Assembly (NCBI GenBank): GCA_963677165.2
Contig: CAXXSX010000002.1
Location: 2,542,001-2,606,000 of the forward strand
Direction of reading: 5' to 3'
Source: JAFGXT01 sp963677165
GTDB lineage: Bacteria; Verrucomicrobiota; Lentisphaeria; Victivallales; SZUA-371
DNA: 64,000 nt
Part shown: positions 18,800 through 28,076 of the stretch, piece by piece
How positions within the stretch are numbered: position 1 is the stretch's first letter
Layout of the letters: the number at the start of each line of letters is the position of its first letter
Program-made: the position numbers and the translations under genes
The notes under the pieces: model-generated
Database searches by the model: none
What the model saw: only the letters and a program-made list of their open reading frames with translations
What the model was told of the DNA's origin: nothing

Positions 18800-19507
18800 T
18801 TAGAAGCCGCCGCCTGTTGTTCTATAGTAGAATGACGATGTCGTAGTAAAGTCACTAAGAAGTTCCGCCAGCCTTTTTTTGCTCAGCGTGACAGCATGTC
18901 CGTCCACGGCGGTAACATTAATCCTTTTATTTCCATCATGGCGAATGCCTGTTTGTGATTTGTTATAGCTCGTTGTACTGCCACTTGAATAATATGCCGG
19001 AGTTCCTCCGTTAACTTCTGTGAGCATTATTACCTCTGAAGCACGCTTAATCTGGGTTAGTTTTCTAGGCGTGGATATCTGTCCGGTCGCAGCGTTGGGG
19101 TCAATCACAACCATCAGTCCGGCTTTTTCATCGGATATGTTTACATTCCATGCATTCACCCCGTAACCGGCGAACCAGTAATAGGTCAATGAACGGCTCG
19201 CATCCAAAAGAGCCGGACAATGAAATATCTTTTCATTGTTTGTATAACCGCATTTCTTTGTGAGTATATAGGCGAAGTTATATGTCCAGTTGCCATTGTA
19301 TCTGGCTGGTACAATATAGTCGTTATAATCACTACTGTAGAAAGCACAGAGTGTCCCCTGCTGCTTCATTTGGTTTACACATGATATTGTCTTGGCTTTG
19401 TCCCGTGCTTTCCCGAGTGCCGGAAGCAGCATGGACGCTAGAATTGCTATAATTGCTATTACAACCAAGAGTTCGATAAGTGTGAAAGTAACCATTCTTT
19501 TTTGCAT
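18800..19507 (-). CDS. Type II secretion-like pseudopilin (prepilin signal, H-x-DG type)
   Basis: The protein has 235 residues. The N-terminus is a class III signal sequence: a short basic leader, then TFTLIELLVVIAIIAILASM with the conserved Glu at +5 of the mature protein. It would be cut by prepilin peptidase. The C-terminal RHDGNKRINVTAVDG motif is the H-x-DG pattern of the greatly expanded Lentisphaerota/Planctomycete pseudopilin family. Those proteins are commonly encoded next to sulfatases and glycosidases, as here. The substrate or role in secretion is unknown. Confidence 0.85.
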   Translation of the reverse strand: MQKRMVTFTLIELLVVIAIIAILASMLLPALGKARDKAKTISCVNQMKQQGTLCAFYSSDYNDYIVPARYNGNWTYNFAYILTKKCGYTNNEKIFHCPALLDASRSLTYYWFAGYGVNAWNVNISDEKAGLMVVIDPNAATGQISTPRKLTQIKRASEVIMLTEVNGGTPAYYSSGSTTSYNKSQTGIRHDGNKRINVTAVDGHAVTLSKKRLAELLSDFTTTSSFYYRTTGGGF

Positions 19508-19666
19508 TTTTTTTCTCCTTCTGTGATTTTATTGTTATTTAGTGAATTATAAATAGTTACCTGCTGAAAAAACTGGATTTAGAGTGAATATCGTTTTATT
19601 ACTCCTTAATAATTCTCTAAAGCCTTTTTAAATTGTATCCTCTACTGATTTTGGGTCTCTGTTTTC

Positions 19667-21091
19667 TTATGGTCTGCCATCGAAAATTGTTCCGTTGCCG
19701 GTGATGAACTGATTTGAGTATTGATACCAGTGTTTCTGGTTGGGAACTTTTGGTGTGGAGCAAATACGTTTCTGCTGAATTTCCGGTTTCCAGAAATTCA
19801 GGAGTTTTTGACGTAATTCATCAACTATCTCCCTGTATATCTGTTCCTGAACTAAATTTTTCTGTTCGCCAGGATCTTTTTCCATATTATAAAGCTCTTC
19901 GGCTCCGTCAATATAATAGTTATACTTCCATTCGCCTCGGCGAAGCATACAACCGGAAAATTCAGGTTCTGACAGGAATGCGCTTTCACTAAATACTCCG
20001 TCAGTACGTTCAATGTTTCCTTTTCCTTCTAATAACGACAACAGGCTCATGCCATCAAGAGAATCTGGCTGTGTGACTCCGCATAGGTCGCATATGGTTG
20101 GAAACAGGTCGACCAATCCGGTAAGTTCGGAACAATGTCCGGCGTTGAACCTCAAGGGATTACTTATAAGCAAAGGAACTTTGTTACATGCATCAAAAAA
20201 TAATGTTTTATTCCAGGCTCCCCAATCACCGGCAAGTTCCCCATGGTCTGATGAATAGATGATAATAGTGTTGTCTTTCAGCTTCAGATAATCAAGAACG
20301 CTCAGAATTCTACCTATGGCATCATCTACCCATTCAATGCAGGCGCAGTAGGCCTCCAGTGCTCGCACTGCCGATGCTCTATCCGTCGCCTTGAAAATTT
20401 CAGCTGCGTGCCTGACATATGGAACCTGATTTTTTATAAATTTATCGCGGAACTCTTGGGGCACTATTTTATCCCTATAGTTTTTAAGAAATATTTCGGG
20501 TGCTTTCAGCGGGAAATGCGGTTTATCAAAATTAATGCTTAGCATAAAGGGCTGTTTAGAATGCAATCCTTTATGCTCCTGAAGCCATTTTGCCGCTTCT
20601 GCCACACATATTTCCGTCTGAGTCAATGCCAGAGGAATACCGCTGGCTCCGGCATTTTCGATCATGTTGCCAAGACCTGCACCTTCACCTGTGTGACACG
20701 GATCCGGCTGGTGCCCTTGTCCAAAAATGTCCCCATAGGGGCGCTGCTGGTAACCGTGATACTGGTCTCCGTTAAAATGTGCTTTGCCAATCAGGCAACT
20801 ACGATAACCATTACGGCTAAGAATCCCCGGTATTGTATCTGCAAGAGGATCCAGAATGTCCTGATTCTCATATATTCCGATATTTTTGGAATATTTTCCC
20901 GTCAGCATTGACGATCGGCTTGGAACGCACAAGGGATTCTGACAGTAAGTATTATCAAATATAATCGAACTTTTTGCCAAACGGTCCAGATTAGGAGTTC
21001 TGATTTGTTCGTGGCCGGCAAAACCCGAAAAATCATGTCGGTGCTGGTCTGTTAGTATAAAAAGAATATTTGGACGTTTGAAATTCCTCAT
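19667..21091 (-). CDS. Type I sulfatase (formylglycine-dependent)
   Basis: The 474-residue alkaline-phosphatase-fold enzyme removes sulfate esters, probably from sulfated glycans. The active-site motif C-V-P-S-R is at residues 55-59 and its Cys must be oxidised to formylglycine. The metal-binding start (RPNILFILTDQHRHD) and the later SSDHGELAGDWG metal site are intact. No secretion signal is visible, so it may act in the cytoplasm or use a non-classical route. No sulfatase-maturating enzyme lies in the window. It is the first structural gene after the LacI regulator (87 bp). Confidence 0.92.
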   Translation of the reverse strand: MRNFKRPNILFILTDQHRHDFSGFAGHEQIRTPNLDRLAKSSIIFDNTYCQNPLCVPSRSSMLTGKYSKNIGIYENQDILDPLADTIPGILSRNGYRSCLIGKAHFNGDQYHGYQQRPYGDIFGQGHQPDPCHTGEGAGLGNMIENAGASGIPLALTQTEICVAEAAKWLQEHKGLHSKQPFMLSINFDKPHFPLKAPEIFLKNYRDKIVPQEFRDKFIKNQVPYVRHAAEIFKATDRASAVRALEAYCACIEWVDDAIGRILSVLDYLKLKDNTIIIYSSDHGELAGDWGAWNKTLFFDACNKVPLLISNPLRFNAGHCSELTGLVDLFPTICDLCGVTQPDSLDGMSLLSLLEGKGNIERTDGVFSESAFLSEPEFSGCMLRRGEWKYNYYIDGAEELYNMEKDPGEQKNLVQEQIYREIVDELRQKLLNFWKPEIQQKRICSTPKVPNQKHWYQYSNQFITGNGTIFDGRP

Positions 21092-21178
21092 TTTTGCCTT
21101 GTTTACCTGTTTCCTGCTTAATTTTTCAGGTGATAGTAACTGTCTAAATTTGTTTATAGGAGAAACTTATAATTTATC

Positions 21179-22204
21179 TTAATGTTTTTTTAAGGCTGCA
21201 GCAGAACTGCGTATGACCAGTTCCGGCTCAAAGGTCCTATTGATATGCTTGATATTTCCGTTGTTAATTATGGTCATTGCGGCTTTAGCCGCATAGCTGC
21301 CGATTTCAAAGAGAGGCTGACTAACGGTTGTTAATGGTGGTTCCAGGTAGCTCGATACTTCATAGTCATCAAAACCTACCAGCGAAATATCTTCCGGAAT
21401 TCTGATTTTATGATCATGTAAACTTCTCAGTATTCCGTAAATCAGTTCGTCAGCCATTCCTAGAATGGCTGAAAAATCCCGCTTTTCTTCGAGAAAAGCA
21501 TCCATCATCATACGGCCTGATTTCATAGAAGAGTCTGAAGGAATCAACGGAACAATTAGTGAGGGATCAAATTCAAGGTCATGTTCAATAATGACTTTTT
21601 TATAGGTTTCGAGCCGATCGTCATGTTCTTTTGAACTCATGTTTGCACAAAATAAAGCAATGCGGCGGTGGCCTAGCCCCAGCAAATATTCCATAGCCAG
21701 ACGAGTACCTTTTGTGCTGTCCAAATCGGCATAATAAACCCCGTTCAGATTTTCATAATAATTTCCGACTACAATTACCGGCATTGTTGCCTTACGCATT
21801 AAATCCAGAAATTCGTCGTTGCTGCCATGAACTATCACAACGTCACATGAGTGTTCCATGATTGTCTTCACCACAGTTTCCTGTTTGGACTGATCTACAG
21901 TTAGATATATGACTGACAAATCAAATCCGACTTCCGAACAGAATGCCATGACCCCTTCCATGATCCTTGAAGTGTAAAAATCAATGACTGCAGTTTCCTT
22001 TATAACCACAAACGCCACTTTTCCGATACGGTTTCTGGTCTGACGAGGACGAAATCCGGATTCTTCAATTACTGTCAGAACCCGCCTTCTGGTTTCAAGA
22101 TTAACAGAAGCAGACTGGTTTAATACCCGTGATACTGTTGCAGGAGATACCTGTGCTCGTTTGGCGACAGAATAAATTGAGATGTTTTTGTTTTTGATGT
22201 TCAT
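21179..22204 (-). CDS. LacI-family transcriptional regulator
   Basis: The 341-residue repressor has an N-terminal helix-turn-helix (SIYSVAKRAQVSPATVSRVL with the hinge helix after it). A periplasmic-binding-protein-like sensor follows, including the LVGFDDYEVSSYLEPPLTTV signature of the family. It lies upstream of the sulfatase block in the same direction and likely governs it and itself. The upstream region holds repeated AATTGTTTCA words (22229-22250) that could be operator half-sites. Confidence 0.9.
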   Translation of the reverse strand: MNIKNKNISIYSVAKRAQVSPATVSRVLNQSASVNLETRRRVLTVIEESGFRPRQTRNRIGKVAFVVIKETAVIDFYTSRIMEGVMAFCSEVGFDLSVIYLTVDQSKQETVVKTIMEHSCDVVIVHGSNDEFLDLMRKATMPVIVVGNYYENLNGVYYADLDSTKGTRLAMEYLLGLGHRRIALFCANMSSKEHDDRLETYKKVIIEHDLEFDPSLIVPLIPSDSSMKSGRMMMDAFLEEKRDFSAILGMADELIYGILRSLHDHKIRIPEDISLVGFDDYEVSSYLEPPLTTVSQPLFEIGSYAAKAAMTIINNGNIKHINRTFEPELVIRSSAAALKKH

Positions 22205-22499
22205 ATACTTTAATATTTATGTTTCGTAATTGTTTCAAATTGTTTCATTGGGTAAATTATATGCTATTTCCTGAGGATTGTCAATACATGTTATATTTTT
22301 TTCTGAATTTTTGATTTTTGCTTTTGATTTTTTTTCTAAAAAAAAGTGATGAGATGTTTTTTATGAAAAGCATAATCTAAATATAAATAATAATTCAATT
22401 TTTACAAAGGTGTTGTAATATTCCGACTGTTGAGCTAAATTATGATGAATAATAATGTATAATAAAATATTACGGGGAGTCCCGCAGTAAGGAGATATA

Positions 22500-23405
22500 A
22501 TGGAGATGCTGTTCTCGATCCGTTTGGACAACGGAATTAAATATAAAGCGAAAGCCAATGACAATCTGGCGCTGAAATCCGGTGACTGGGTAATAATTCG
22601 TAAGGAATACTATGCCGATTACGGACAGATTGTTCAGCAATACGGTGAATTGAAAAAGGAATCCGATAAAAACGACTATCCACGGATTCAGCGTAAAGCC
22701 ACTATGCATGACAGCGGTAAGGCGCATGAAAATGAAATGCGTGCGAAGTCGTCCCTGCGTACAGCGGAAAAACTGGTGGAAAGCCTGAATTTGCCGATGA
22801 AGTTGTTGAATTCCCATTATTCATTTGATGGAAAACTGGTAACGATTCAGTTTACAGCCGATGGTCGTGTTGACTTTCGTGAACTGGTGAAACAGCTTTC
22901 TCAGGCGTTGAATACCAGGATTGAGCTTCGCCAGATCGGTGTCCGCGACGAAACCGCAATTTATGGTGGTATCGGTGTTTGTGGACGTGAACTCTGTTGC
23001 TGCTCATTTATCCGTGAATTCCAGTCGATTAACGTTAAAATGGCAAAGGATCAGGATCTTTCCTTAACTCCCAGTACAATTTCCGGAGCCTGTGGCAGGT
23101 TGAAGTGTTGCCTGAAATATGAGCATGATGGTTATTTGGAATTGGAAAGAAGAATGCCGCGGCGAGGCGAAACTTGTGAATGTCCTGAGGGAACCGGAAG
23201 AATCATTGACCGCAATCTGTTGACTCAGAAAGTAACAATCCATCTCGAATCCGGCACGAATGTGACCTATGATCGTAATGATGTTAAGATTTCCCGTAAC
23301 CGCAATCGGGGAGGAAAGCAGAATTCGAAAAATGTCGGCGAAGAAAAGTCAAAAAATACCGAACCTGAAATGAACGAAAACGAAGCCAAGCTTCTGGAAG
23401 ATTGA
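22500..23405 (+). CDS. ricT: PSP1-domain protein, RicT/YaaT-like
   Basis: The 301-residue protein has the PSP1 signature GGIGVCGRELCCCSFI and a second Cys-rich stretch ACGRLKCCLKYE, as in Bacillus RicT. There it is part of a complex that carries Fe-S clusters and promotes RNA maturation. The C-terminal 40 residues are a charged, Asn/Lys/Glu-rich extension. In many bacteria the gene lies near DNA polymerase III delta-prime genes, but here it stands alone next to tRNA-Leu. The ribosome site AAGGAGATATA is strong. The preceding 22205-22499 is AT-rich promoter DNA with no gene. Confidence 0.88.
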   Translation: MEMLFSIRLDNGIKYKAKANDNLALKSGDWVIIRKEYYADYGQIVQQYGELKKESDKNDYPRIQRKATMHDSGKAHENEMRAKSSLRTAEKLVESLNLPMKLLNSHYSFDGKLVTIQFTADGRVDFRELVKQLSQALNTRIELRQIGVRDETAIYGGIGVCGRELCCCSFIREFQSINVKMAKDQDLSLTPSTISGACGRLKCCLKYEHDGYLELERRMPRRGETCECPEGTGRIIDRNLLTQKVTIHLESGTNVTYDRNDVKISRNRNRGGKQNSKNVGEEKSKNTEPEMNENEAKLLED

Positions 23406-23512
23406 TACTTACATCTTTTACGCGGTACTGACGCGAATATTTTTCATAACTTTCACTGGGCTTGATGTGGAAATTTATCAAAACTGGTGTAAATTTGTTA
23501 ACCTGTTCAGGT

Positions 23513-23599
23513 GCCTGGATGGCGGAATTGGCAGACGCAACGGACTTAAAATCCGTTGTCCGTAAGGACGTGAGGGTTCAAGTCCCTCTCCAGGTACCA
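23513..23599 (+). tRNA. tRNA-Leu(TAA)
   Basis: An 87-nt class II tRNA with anticodon loop CTTAAAA (anticodon TAA), a long variable arm TTGTCCGTAAGGACGT, T arm GAGGGTTCAAGTCCCTC and encoded CCA. Confidence 0.97.
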
Positions 23600-23724
23600 A
23601 CTTTTTCACTTACCTTTTGATTTGAAATATTGTTGTGCTTTATTGTTGAAAATGTGATTTATTTAAATTTAGCTTTAAAAAAATAATTATAAATTTACAT
23701 TTATTATTGTTGATTTTTTTGTGC

Positions 23725-23762
23725 ATAATGTTATTCTTATTGTTAACAAGATAACGCATTAT
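23725..23762. promoter_or_regulatory. Imperfect palindrome upstream of the GntR-type regulator
   Basis: The arms ATAATG...CATTAT and GTTAT...ATAAC are centred on the perfect palindrome TTGTTAACAA (23740-23749), ending 20 bp before the ATG at 23782. It is a good candidate operator for autoregulation by the encoded repressor. Confidence 0.5.
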
Positions 23763-23781
23763 ACTTTAAAGGTATTAAAAT

Positions 23782-24813
23782 ATGCCGAGAAGCAATAAAT
23801 ATATGGAACTGGTGGGAAAGTTGGAAAAGAAGCTTTCCGTTATGGAAGAAAGTATGCTTTTGCCGCCGGAGCAGAAGCTAGCCGAAGAATTTGGTGTAAG
23901 TAAACCTACACTTCGTCGCGCGTTACAGGAAATGGTTGATTGCGGTCGCGTTCGTAAAATCAACGGTGTAGGTGTAATGGTCGGAAAACCGCCCAAAAGT
24001 ATTTCGCGTGAGCTTATTTTTGTCTGCCGTGATATTACATTTTTCGCGAATACCTTGAAGAACTTTGGCTCTGCGGCTCTTGACGCAAATTATTTTATTT
24101 CAATTGTTCCACTTGATGGAGATGCTCAAACTCAGGAACGTATCATTACGAGTGTAGCGGAGCGTCGTCCTGCTGGAATCGTTATTTATGCTGATACAAA
24201 GCACAACGATTTGAACGCATTTCATCAACTGGCCATGACCGAGATTCCGACTCTGTATCTGATGCGTTTGCCTAAAGGGATAGACAATAATCTGCTGGAA
24301 TTTGGTAACTCCGACGGTGTTACCGAGATTGTCGAGACTTTTTATAACGAAGGACGCAGAAAAATTGCGATGTTTGCCGCTTATGCAGTCAATAGAGCTG
24401 CTTTATTTGAACGTGAAAGTGGATTTCTGGCAGGAATGAAGAAGTGTCGGCTGAAGGTACGTCCGGAATTCTGCTGCGGCTATAAGGCCACAGAAGAAGA
24501 GCGGGAAAATTTTATTAAGCTGTTCGAAAATGAAACGAATCGTCCTGACGCTGTATGTTGTATGAATGATCATTGCGCTGGATTCCTGATCAAGGAACTG
24601 ATAAAGCGTAAGATTAATATTGATAATATTCTTTTCTCTGGCTTCGACCATTCTCCGTTAAGCGAATTTATTCCACAGCCTTTGCTCACGGTTGATCCGC
24701 CAATGGATGAACTTGGAACCGCTGCCGCTGAAATGTTGATTAAGCAGGTTGAAAACCCGCATTTCGGATTTCAGCGCAGAAAGCTTAAAGCCAGGGTCAT
24801 CAGTACAAAATAA
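23782..24813 (+). CDS. Regulator with GntR DNA-binding and LacI-type sensor domains
   Basis: The protein has 343 residues. Residues about 20-70 form a winged helix of the GntR type (LLPPEQKLAEEFGVSKPTLR). Residues about 75-340 form a LacI/GalR-like periplasmic-binding-protein sensor. This AraR-like fusion is common for pentose regulators. It precedes the sugar-acid dehydratase and lyase genes on the same strand and probably controls them. A palindrome lies just upstream of its start. Confidence 0.88.
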   Translation: MPRSNKYMELVGKLEKKLSVMEESMLLPPEQKLAEEFGVSKPTLRRALQEMVDCGRVRKINGVGVMVGKPPKSISRELIFVCRDITFFANTLKNFGSAALDANYFISIVPLDGDAQTQERIITSVAERRPAGIVIYADTKHNDLNAFHQLAMTEIPTLYLMRLPKGIDNNLLEFGNSDGVTEIVETFYNEGRRKIAMFAAYAVNRAALFERESGFLAGMKKCRLKVRPEFCCGYKATEEERENFIKLFENETNRPDAVCCMNDHCAGFLIKELIKRKINIDNILFSGFDHSPLSEFIPQPLLTVDPPMDELGTAAAEMLIKQVENPHFGFQRRKLKARVISTK

Positions 24814-24928
24814 TTTTACTTGAAACTATGCAATAAGACTATCTGCTGAAAAATTTTGATCTTATCGGGTTTTTTGTGGTAATAGCTATTGTTTGGGTGT
24901 AACGAACTAAATAACTGAGGGATACACA

Positions 24929-26614
24929 ATGAAAGCTCCATCGGATTCGCGTACGTGGCTGGGTGGCAAGACCAGGCAGGTGTTGCTGCGTCGCGCGTTG
25001 ATCAAAAGTATGGGTTATACCGAAGAGGACCTGTCAAAACCGATTGTTGGTATTATTAATACCTGGGGGGAAACAAACCCTGGACACTATCATTTCAGGC
25101 AGCTTGCCGACGCGGTTAAACGGGGGGTTTGGGCTGCCGGAGGATTTCCTCTGGAAATTAACACCATGTCGATTTGCGAAGTCTTTTTCGATATTTCCAG
25201 TCTGATCTATCGTAATCTGCTGTCGATGACAACCGAAGAGCTGATTTCGCGTCATCCGTTTGACGGGGTTGTGCTTATCGGTTCCTGTGATAAGAGTGTT
25301 CCAGCTCAGCTTATGGCTGCGGTATCTGCCGATAAGCCGATGATCTTTTTGCCGGGAGGGCCGATGCTTCCGGGAAACTATCAGGGCGAATCCTTGGCTT
25401 GCGGTACCGACAGTTTTAAGATATGGACAAAGTATCAGGCGGGAGAACTTACCGATGACGACTTGAAAAGCGTTGAAGGGTGTATGTACGGCAGTGTGGG
25501 GGCTTGTCCGATTATGGGAACCGCCAACAGTATGCAAACCGCGACTGAGTCACTGGGATTGAGTTTGCCGGGAAGTGCCTCGGCTCCTGCGGTGTCTGCC
25601 GAGAAAATGCGTTTTGCCGAAGATACTGGTCGTCAGATATTGAACCTGATCGAACGAGGAATTAAAGTCAAGGATATAGTGAATATCAATTCCATCCGCA
25701 ATGCAATTACGGTATTGATGGCTTCGGGCGGATCGACTAATCTGCTGATTCACTTAACTGCTGTCGGACGTCGCGCTGGAATCAAATTGGAGCTCTCGGA
25801 ATTCCAAAAGATCAGTGAAAAGACGCCGTTGCTGGTGGATGTGAAACCGGCCGGAAAAGGTACGGTTGGCATTGAGTTTCATCAGGCCGGCGGAGTACGC
25901 GCCCTGATGAAGGAACTGGAGCCGCTGCTTGATACCTCCGTAATGACGGTTACCGGCAAGACTCTTGAGGAAAATTTGAAGAGTGCTCCGAGCTCGTACA
26001 ACCGTGAAGTAATCGCCGCGTTGGATAAACCGTTCAAAAGCGAAGGCGGCATTGCGGTGCTGCACGGTAATCTTGCACCTCGTGGAGCGGTTATTAAACG
26101 TTCCGCTGCCAATCCCGACCTACTGAAATTTCGTGGCGAAGCGCGGGTATTTGACAGCCTTGACGAGGCAGAAAAATATCTGTTGGATGAAAATTCCGAT
26201 ATGGATGTGAATAAGGCTATCATCCTGCGCGGCTATGGACCGAAAGGCGCTCCGGGTATGCCGGAATTCGGAAATTACCTGCCGATACCGCCGAAGTTTT
26301 ATAAAAAAGGCGTGAAGGATTATGTACGAATCACCGATGCGAGAATGAGCGGTGGTGCGTTTGGGACGGTAGTGCTTCACGTATGTCCGGAAGCAGCGGC
26401 AGGTGGAAACCTTGGCGCAGTGCGAGATGGTGATACGATTGTTCTTGATGTTGATGCCGGAATCATCAAGGTTGAACTCAGTGATGAAGAGATTGCGGTA
26501 AGACTTAAGGATATGACATTCGAATCGAAAGAAGAATTCGAGCGTGGCTTTGTTCGCCACTATATTGACAACGTGATGCAGGCCGACGAAGGCTGTGATT
26601 TTCCGTATTTGTAA
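24929..26614 (+). CDS. IlvD/Edd-family sugar-acid dehydratase
   Basis: The 561-residue enzyme should dehydrate a sugar acid (arabonate, xylonate or similar) to a 2-keto-3-deoxy acid. Fe-S ligand motifs are Cys120 in IGSCDK and Cys193 in GACPIMGTANSM, and the C-terminal RITDARMSGG is the family signature. The position of the third ligand Cys of studied pentonate dehydratases (NTWxxxxPC) is glycine here (NTWGETNPGHYHF). A nearby Cys83 in SICEVFF might compensate. It follows its likely regulator by 115 bp and is followed by a DapA-family gene, as expected for a non-phosphorylative sugar-acid pathway. Confidence 0.85.
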   Translation: MKAPSDSRTWLGGKTRQVLLRRALIKSMGYTEEDLSKPIVGIINTWGETNPGHYHFRQLADAVKRGVWAAGGFPLEINTMSICEVFFDISSLIYRNLLSMTTEELISRHPFDGVVLIGSCDKSVPAQLMAAVSADKPMIFLPGGPMLPGNYQGESLACGTDSFKIWTKYQAGELTDDDLKSVEGCMYGSVGACPIMGTANSMQTATESLGLSLPGSASAPAVSAEKMRFAEDTGRQILNLIERGIKVKDIVNINSIRNAITVLMASGGSTNLLIHLTAVGRRAGIKLELSEFQKISEKTPLLVDVKPAGKGTVGIEFHQAGGVRALMKELEPLLDTSVMTVTGKTLEENLKSAPSSYNREVIAALDKPFKSEGGIAVLHGNLAPRGAVIKRSAANPDLLKFRGEARVFDSLDEAEKYLLDENSDMDVNKAIILRGYGPKGAPGMPEFGNYLPIPPKFYKKGVKDYVRITDARMSGGAFGTVVLHVCPEAAAGGNLGAVRDGDTIVLDVDAGIIKVELSDEEIAVRLKDMTFESKEEFERGFVRHYIDNVMQADEGCDFPYL

Positions 26615-26661
26615 AGCGTTTCGGTACTGGATTCCGTCCACTGAGTTCGTGTTGACTGATA

Positions 26662-26735
26662 ATTGCATTAATTGGGGCGAAACAAGTTTTACTTCAAATT
26701 AACGCAATGGTGACCGCAAACTCGCAAAGCGATTA
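26662..26735. repeat. Structured palindromic repeat, gadB-flank type
   Basis: The outer stem ATTGCATTAATT (26662) pairs with AAATTAACGCAAT (26696) around an inner GAAACAAGTTTTAC hairpin. It is followed by GACCGCAAACTCGCAAAGCGATT. The architecture matches 11283-11430. It fills most of the 153-bp gap between the dehydratase and lyase genes. Confidence 0.65.
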
Positions 26736-26767
26736 AAATTTTTTAAGTATTAAAAATTGGTGAAAAA

Positions 26768-27667
26768 ATGGAAATTAAAGGAATATGTCCGATTGCTCCG
26801 GCGGTTTATAATGACCGGGGAGAGTGTGATTATAAGGCTTACGAGAGCTGTTGTGATGCCATGCTAAAGGGGGGCGCGCATGCGCTGGCGCTCTTTGGGA
26901 TCGCGGGGGAATATTATAAGATGGACCGCGACGAAGAAGAAAAACTGATCGACATCACCGTAAAGGTATGTCACAACAATAACTCGCCGGTGGTGATCTC
27001 AAATACCCGGCATGCTACAGAAGTTGCGGTAAAATGGGCAAAGCGTATTGAAGCTTCCGGAGCTGATTGTATGATGGTACTGCCGCCGTTTTTTCTCAAG
27101 CCCGGTGCGGCGGAACTGACGCGTCATATCGAAGCACTTTGCGATGCGGTGAGCATTCCGGTTATGCTTCAGTATGCTCCGGAACAGACTGGTGTTGGCA
27201 TCGCCCCGGAAGTACTTGCCGGTATCGGACAGCATCATCAGAATTTGCGTTACTACAAGATTGAGTGCAAGCCTCCAGGGGCGTATATATCAAAGCTGCT
27301 TGAACGTCTCAATGGAAACGGGGAAATCTTTATCGGCAACGCCGGTTTCCAGATGATCGAAGGTTTCAGACGCGGCGCAGTCGGAGTTATGCCCGGACCA
27401 TCGATGTTTGATGTTTATCGCAAGATTTATGATTATATCCAGGCCGATGATATGGCATCGGCAATGTTAGTACATGAGAAGCTCAATGCCATGCTCAATC
27501 ATATTCGTCAGAATGTGGAAATGATCATCTGCTATGAAAAGAAGATTTTACAACGGCGCGGTCTGATTCCCTGTGATTACTGCCGTTCTCCCAGGCATCG
27601 CAGCGACGCTCTTAACGAGGAGCTTTTCGACATTCATTATCGCGAGCTAAGCAAGTACTTTGTATAG
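26768..27667 (+). CDS. DapA-family lyase/dehydratase for a 2-keto-3-deoxy sugar acid
   Basis: The 299-residue class I aldolase-fold protein has the Schiff-base Lys in RYYKIECKPPG, the Tyr of the catalytic triad in MLQYAPEQTG, and GIAGEYYKMDRDE replacing the usual GTTGE motif. DapA-family members with sugar-acid dehydratases act as 2-keto-3-deoxy-gluconate/galactonate aldolases or as 2-keto-3-deoxy-arabonate dehydratases. The pairing with the IlvD/Edd gene suggests it takes that product. A strong terminator follows. Confidence 0.8.
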   Translation: MEIKGICPIAPAVYNDRGECDYKAYESCCDAMLKGGAHALALFGIAGEYYKMDRDEEEKLIDITVKVCHNNNSPVVISNTRHATEVAVKWAKRIEASGADCMMVLPPFFLKPGAAELTRHIEALCDAVSIPVMLQYAPEQTGVGIAPEVLAGIGQHHQNLRYYKIECKPPGAYISKLLERLNGNGEIFIGNAGFQMIEGFRRGAVGVMPGPSMFDVYRKIYDYIQADDMASAMLVHEKLNAMLNHIRQNVEMIICYEKKILQRRGLIPCDYCRSPRHRSDALNEELFDIHYRELSKYFV

Positions 27668-27681
27668 GTAGTCGTTCCTGA

Positions 27682-27721
27682 AAAAAGTGGATATTTCCCT
27701 CTCGTGAAATATCCACTTTTT
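27682..27721 (+). terminator. Rho-independent terminator after the sugar-acid genes
   Basis: A 16-bp perfect stem (AAAAAGTGGATATTTC / GAAATATCCACTTTTT) has an 8-nt loop and ends in a T-run, 15 bp after the lyase stop. Confidence 0.85.
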
Positions 27722-27917
27722 AAACCTAAAATAGTAGTTATCTCCAATCTTTAAAACGTAACGAGTACTTGATCCCATTTTACGTATCTCCCGAGGTCAA
27801 ATATACTGGGAGAAAACACGTTTGTGTCCTAGTTGTGTCCTAATTAAACGTAAAAAAAACGGTGATTTACGGGGCGTTAAGATCTGGATTTGAGCTCAAA
27901 ATAAAGGTCAGAAAAAA

Positions 27918-27967
27918 TGGTACCCGGGAGAGGAATTGAACCTCCGACCAATAGTTTAGGAAACTAC
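27918..27967 (-). other. 3' fragment of tRNA-Arg(CCT): attachment site of an integrated element
   Basis: Read on the minus strand, it gives an anticodon arm GTAGT-TTCCTAA-ACTAT (anticodon CCT), a variable region, T arm GGAGGTTCAATTCCTC, an acceptor 3' strand and CCA. The 5' half is absent. A tyrosine integrase starts 110 bp to the right. This is the expected att duplicate left when an element enters the 3' end of a tRNA gene. The intact tRNA should lie at the other end of the element, and no second copy was seen in the window. The rest of 27722-28076 has only a repeated GTGTCCTA word. Confidence 0.75.
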
Positions 27968-28076
27968 TGTAATGAGCAATAAATTTATATGATTGATCTT
28001 GTTATGATCTTGTTATTTGAATTTTCATCGTTATATTTGTTAATAACGATAAATTAAAATATCAGGGAATAAAAGC

